Source of the DNA: a virus
Reading direction: 5' to 3' (one strand)
IMG/VR virus record: IMGVR_UViG_3300032116_006658
Coordinates: 1 to 35,118 of that record
Length of the DNA: 35,118 nt
The number at the start of each line of letters is the position of its first letter. Position 1 is the first letter of the stretch. This document shows, in pieces, positions 32,798 to 35,118 of this stretch. The translations under genes were made by a program, and so were the position numbers. Below the pieces are notes generated by a model. It saw only the letters and a program-made list of their open reading frames with translations, ran no database searches and was not told the DNA's origin.

Positions 32798-34593
32798 AGA
32801 CTCTACGTCAGATAATATCAGAGGTCGCGCAGCCAAAGGCCGGTGACGAGAAAGATTTCAAAGATAAACATATCATTGATAAGGTAGATCATCCTGTTGC
32901 CCCTGATCACGCGTTTACTGGAAATACAAAAAAGGCGCCTAAGCGCAGAGCAGACTACGATAAGGGCGAAGATGAGACTGTCTACGAAGGTAGCTTTGAT
33001 GTTCCTACCGCTGAAGGTGGTGAGCACGATACCGAGGACAGCCATGTAAAGTATAAGAAGGGAAATAAGCCTTCTAAATCTGTTAACGAAGCAGTGTTTG
33101 TAATTCCTGAAGAAATCCTTGCAACTGAAAAGAATGCGTTCCACACCGCTGCTGCAAACGCTCACAAGTCAGGTGCAAAGCACTTTGCCTTTGGTGGCAA
33201 GAAGTATCCAGTCACGATGTCGAAGGATGCTGCTAGCACATTCGCTGGTAAGGGTTCCATGAAGAAGGAAGCAATGGATCCGGTCGGCAAAGAAGATGGT
33301 GACATTGATAACGACGGTGATAAGGATAAATCAGATAAGTATCTTCACAATCGTCGTAAAGCGATTGGCAAAGCTATTCGTAAAGAAGAAGTTGAACTCG
33401 ACGAAGCAACCTTCTCTATGGATATCGATGGCAATTATAAGAAAAACGCCGCCTCAGGTGCGTTAAATGCAGGTCTTAAGATTAATTTTAAGCAGCACGG
33501 CGGTGCCACAGAAATGATTCTTATGGGTGATAAAGATAAGATTACAAAATTCTTAAAAGCTCGTAAGGTTCCATCTGCAGAAATAAACAACGGTTTTGTA
33601 AAAGAAGAAGCCGAAGAACTCGATGAGATCTCTCGCGACCTTGCTCGTAGATATATTCGTAAAGTTGCTGACAAAACCAACACAGGCGAATTAAGCACTA
33701 AGGAAGTCATGAAGCGTAGACCTGGTGTAAATCTTGCTGGCAAAAAAGCATACCCTGGGGTTGCTGGTGAACCAAAGGTTCGCGCTACCGAGAGTGTAGA
33801 ACAGATTGACGAACTAGATAAAAAGACTCTTGGTTCATATATCAAGAAAGCTAATTTAAGCGCTATGGATCAGGCTAGAAAGTCTGGTGAATACAATAAC
33901 CCAGATCAACCAAAGCATTTCAGTAAAGCTATGGACAGAATGCGCGGTATTAAAAAGGCAACTGATAAACTCGTTGCTAAAGAAGAAGCAGATCTTGATG
34001 AAGCAATGACTAATGATCACTGGGTACATATCAAACATGCTGGGTCATTTGCAAGCCCTAAAAAAGATACAATTGTAGGTTATAGCAAACCGTCAAAGAA
34101 CGCGCCGAAACTTAAAGATGGTGCAAATGGCGCGCTGCGTGTCAGTGTTGCAAAAGAAAAAGGCTATATTATCGAAGAAGTTGAAGAACTTGATGAACTC
34201 AAGAAATCAACTCTTGGTTCTTATGTGAAGAAAGCTTCAGGTAATATGGCTGGAAATGCTGCAGTTGCTGCTGCACAAGCTTCTTCTTCCATGGGGAAAT
34301 CATCCTCAGAAACTAAGCGTAACATTACCAATCGCATGAAAGGTATTGCAAGAGCAACAGATAAGCTTACTAAGGAAGAAGTCGAACTTGACGAAGCTTA
34401 CAAGATTGGCGCGATGAAGCTCAAAGATGGTTCTTCAGTAACTCTTAGTCGTGAAGATGTTGATGCACTAAATGGCTTGTCTAAACTTCTTAATAGCGCT
34501 AATCAATCCAAAATGCAGGATCAAGTGTCATCTAGTAAAAAAGAATTTAATCAAATCCTAGCATTTGCAAAGGAAGCGGTGCAGCATGGTTGA
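32794..34593 (+). CDS. putative prohead core/scaffold protein with repeated L-D-E protease sites
   Basis: This 599-residue, charged, mostly helical protein sits in the position of T4 67/68 between portal and gp21. L-D-E occurs at residues 202-204, 276-278, 401-403, 466-468 and 532-534, mostly in acidic contexts such as EEVELDEA; I-D-E at 338-340 and I-S-E at 8-10 add to these. T4 gp21 cuts after (L/I)-x-E, so the chain may be diced during maturation. Two modules are paralogous: residues 344-404 and 472-535 both run TLGSY(I/V)KKA ... RM(R/K)GI..ATDKL..EE..LDEA. Residues 170-181, DIDNDGDKDKSD, form an EF-hand-type calcium loop. The start ATG overlaps the portal stop by 4 bases. Confidence 0.6.
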   Translation: MKTLRQIISEVAQPKAGDEKDFKDKHIIDKVDHPVAPDHAFTGNTKKAPKRRADYDKGEDETVYEGSFDVPTAEGGEHDTEDSHVKYKKGNKPSKSVNEAVFVIPEEILATEKNAFHTAAANAHKSGAKHFAFGGKKYPVTMSKDAASTFAGKGSMKKEAMDPVGKEDGDIDNDGDKDKSDKYLHNRRKAIGKAIRKEEVELDEATFSMDIDGNYKKNAASGALNAGLKINFKQHGGATEMILMGDKDKITKFLKARKVPSAEINNGFVKEEAEELDEISRDLARRYIRKVADKTNTGELSTKEVMKRRPGVNLAGKKAYPGVAGEPKVRATESVEQIDELDKKTLGSYIKKANLSAMDQARKSGEYNNPDQPKHFSKAMDRMRGIKKATDKLVAKEEADLDEAMTNDHWVHIKHAGSFASPKKDTIVGYSKPSKNAPKLKDGANGALRVSVAKEKGYIIEEVEELDELKKSTLGSYVKKASGNMAGNAAVAAAQASSSMGKSSSETKRNITNRMKGIARATDKLTKEEVELDEAYKIGAMKLKDGSSVTLSREDVDALNGLSKLLNSANQSKMQDQVSSSKKEFNQILAFAKEAVQHG

Positions 34594-34834
34594 TATTATC
34601 CTCAAGCCAACTGGTACTCAGGTAAATATTTCTACCGCGAATACCGTTCATAACTCAACGTTGGTGCGGGTTTACGCACCAACTGAAGCTCTTGTTACCT
34701 ATTCTGATTCTGCTGATACCGTAATTGGAACCATCACAATTCCTGCTGGATTTGTTGAAATTATGGAGAAACTCCGTACGGATAAACTCTCGGCGAACAC
34801 AACAGTCTGGGCTACTCCATTGGCTTATAAATAA
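34586..34834 (+). CDS. small hypothetical protein between core gene and gp21
   Basis: This 82-residue protein starts at the ATG at 34586, with AAGGAAG at 34570-34576. An in-frame TTG at 34565 would overlap the upstream gene more. It overlaps the previous stop by 8 bases. Composition is beta-rich and Thr-rich (VDIILKPTGTQVNIS, TIGTITIPAGFVEIMEKL-like strands), with no catalytic motif and no membrane segment. Its place matches T4 gene 68, but I see no sequence match. It may be a head decoration or core part. A late promoter overlaps its stop. Confidence 0.55.
   Translation: MVDIILKPTGTQVNISTANTVHNSTLVRVYAPTEALVTYSDSADTVIGTITIPAGFVEIMEKLRTDKLSANTTVWATPLAYK
34826..34833 (+). promoter_or_regulatory. 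T4-type late promoter before gp21
   Basis: An exact TATAAATA overlaps the last codons of the previous gene, 19 bases before the gp21 ATG. It shares a 19-base block (34827-34845) including AAAGGAG with the gp19 leader. Confidence 0.75.
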
Positions 34835-34851
34835 AGAAAAAGGAGATCAAT

Positions 34852-35118
34852 ATGGCCTTACTTATTAAAGATATCGTCGAAGAGGTTCAGTATATTACTG
34901 AAGCCACCGAAAAGGGTGAAAAGAATTATTACATCGAAGGTATCATCATGCAAGGTGATATCAAGAATCGTAATGGTCGTATTTACCCATCAAATGTTTT
35001 AATGCGTGAAATGAATCGTTATAACGAAAATTACGTTTCAAAGAATCGTGCGTTTGGTGAACTTGGTCACCCACAGGGGCCAACTATTAACCTCGACAGA
35101 GTTTCACACCTATTTACA
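34852..35118 (+). CDS. 21: gp21-like prohead core protease (3' end outside window)
   Basis: Only the first 89 residues are present; the frame is open to the right edge. It begins MALLIKDIVEEVQYITEATE, then YYIEGIIMQGDIKNRNGRIYP aligns with T4 gp21 'LYIEGIFMQAEVVNRNKRLYP', and AFGELGHPQGP matches 'ALGELNHPPRA', which contains the catalytic His of this serine protease family. The serine region lies beyond the window. The N-terminus carries I-V-E and I-T-E, which fit self-cleavage sites of (L/I)-x-E type. In T4 the protease cuts scaffold and capsid proteins after head assembly; its likely main substrate is encoded just upstream. AAAGGAG is 7 bases before the ATG. Confidence 0.9.
   Translation, partial: MALLIKDIVEEVQYITEATEKGEKNYYIEGIIMQGDIKNRNGRIYPSNVLMREMNRYNENYVSKNRAFGELGHPQGPTINLDRVSHLFT

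Noticed and set aside
1-35118. tRNA genes and homing endonucleases, common in T4-like phages
   Set aside because: Gaps are too short for tRNAs, I saw no cloverleaf, and no GIY-YIG, HNH or LAGLIDADG motif stands out.

Overview
The window is a stretch of a T4-like contractile-tailed bacteriophage genome. Every gene I can support lies on the + strand, packed with short gaps or start/stop overlaps. From about 22.7 kb to the right edge the T4 structural order is clear: gp13 and gp14 (neck), an inserted fibre-like gene, gp15 (tail terminator), gp16/gp17 (terminase), gp18 (sheath), gp19 (tube), gp20 (portal), two genes in the positions of T4 67/68, and the first part of gp21 (prohead protease). T4-type late promoters (TATAAATA, or one base off) stand before most of these blocks. 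The fibre and virion proteins are of the style found in marine T4-like phages. The sugar genes point to a Gram-negative host, but the window does not identify it.

Left end (1-3346): a sugar-nucleotide operon. It holds the C-terminal part of a heptose-7-phosphate kinase (HldE domain I / HldA-like), a SAM methyltransferase, a small cupin, an RmlB-like dehydratase and an HldD-like ADP-heptose epimerase. Centre left (3459-15055): a tail-fibre/virion gene block behind a late promoter that sits inside a perfect 15-bp inverted repeat. Its centrepiece is a 1727-residue collagen-like fibre, rich in Thr and Gln and almost without proline, ending in a peptidase-S74-type intramolecular chaperone. Centre right (15130-22622): a second carbohydrate cassette. 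It has two paralogous beta-propeller (GH130-like) proteins, a TPR-methyltransferase, two FkbM methyltransferases, a GT17-like glycosyltransferase fused to a 2OG-Fe(II)-oxygenase-like domain, and an HldE-domain-II-like nucleotidyltransferase fused to a phosphomannose-isomerase-type cupin.

Kinase, nucleotidyltransferase and epimerase together cover much of ADP-L-glycero-D-manno-heptose synthesis, split to either side of the fibre genes. With a glycosyltransferase and sugar-type methyltransferases beside a very Thr-rich collagen-like fibre, the most interesting reading (an inference) is that the phage makes and attaches its own modified heptose glycan, perhaps to that fibre. Remodelling of host surface sugars is the main alternative.

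Three other points stand out. The leader before the fibre block and the leader before gp13 are gapless homologues, both with the late promoter at the tip of a possible stem-loop, as in the T4 gene e timing switch. The gene between portal and gp21 encodes repeated modules bounded by L-D-E sites that match the T4 prohead-protease consensus. The collagen gene carries long internal direct repeats that can change its length in frame. No stretch over 300 bases lacks a gene, and I saw no tRNA, CRISPR array, insertion sequence or convincing terminator.
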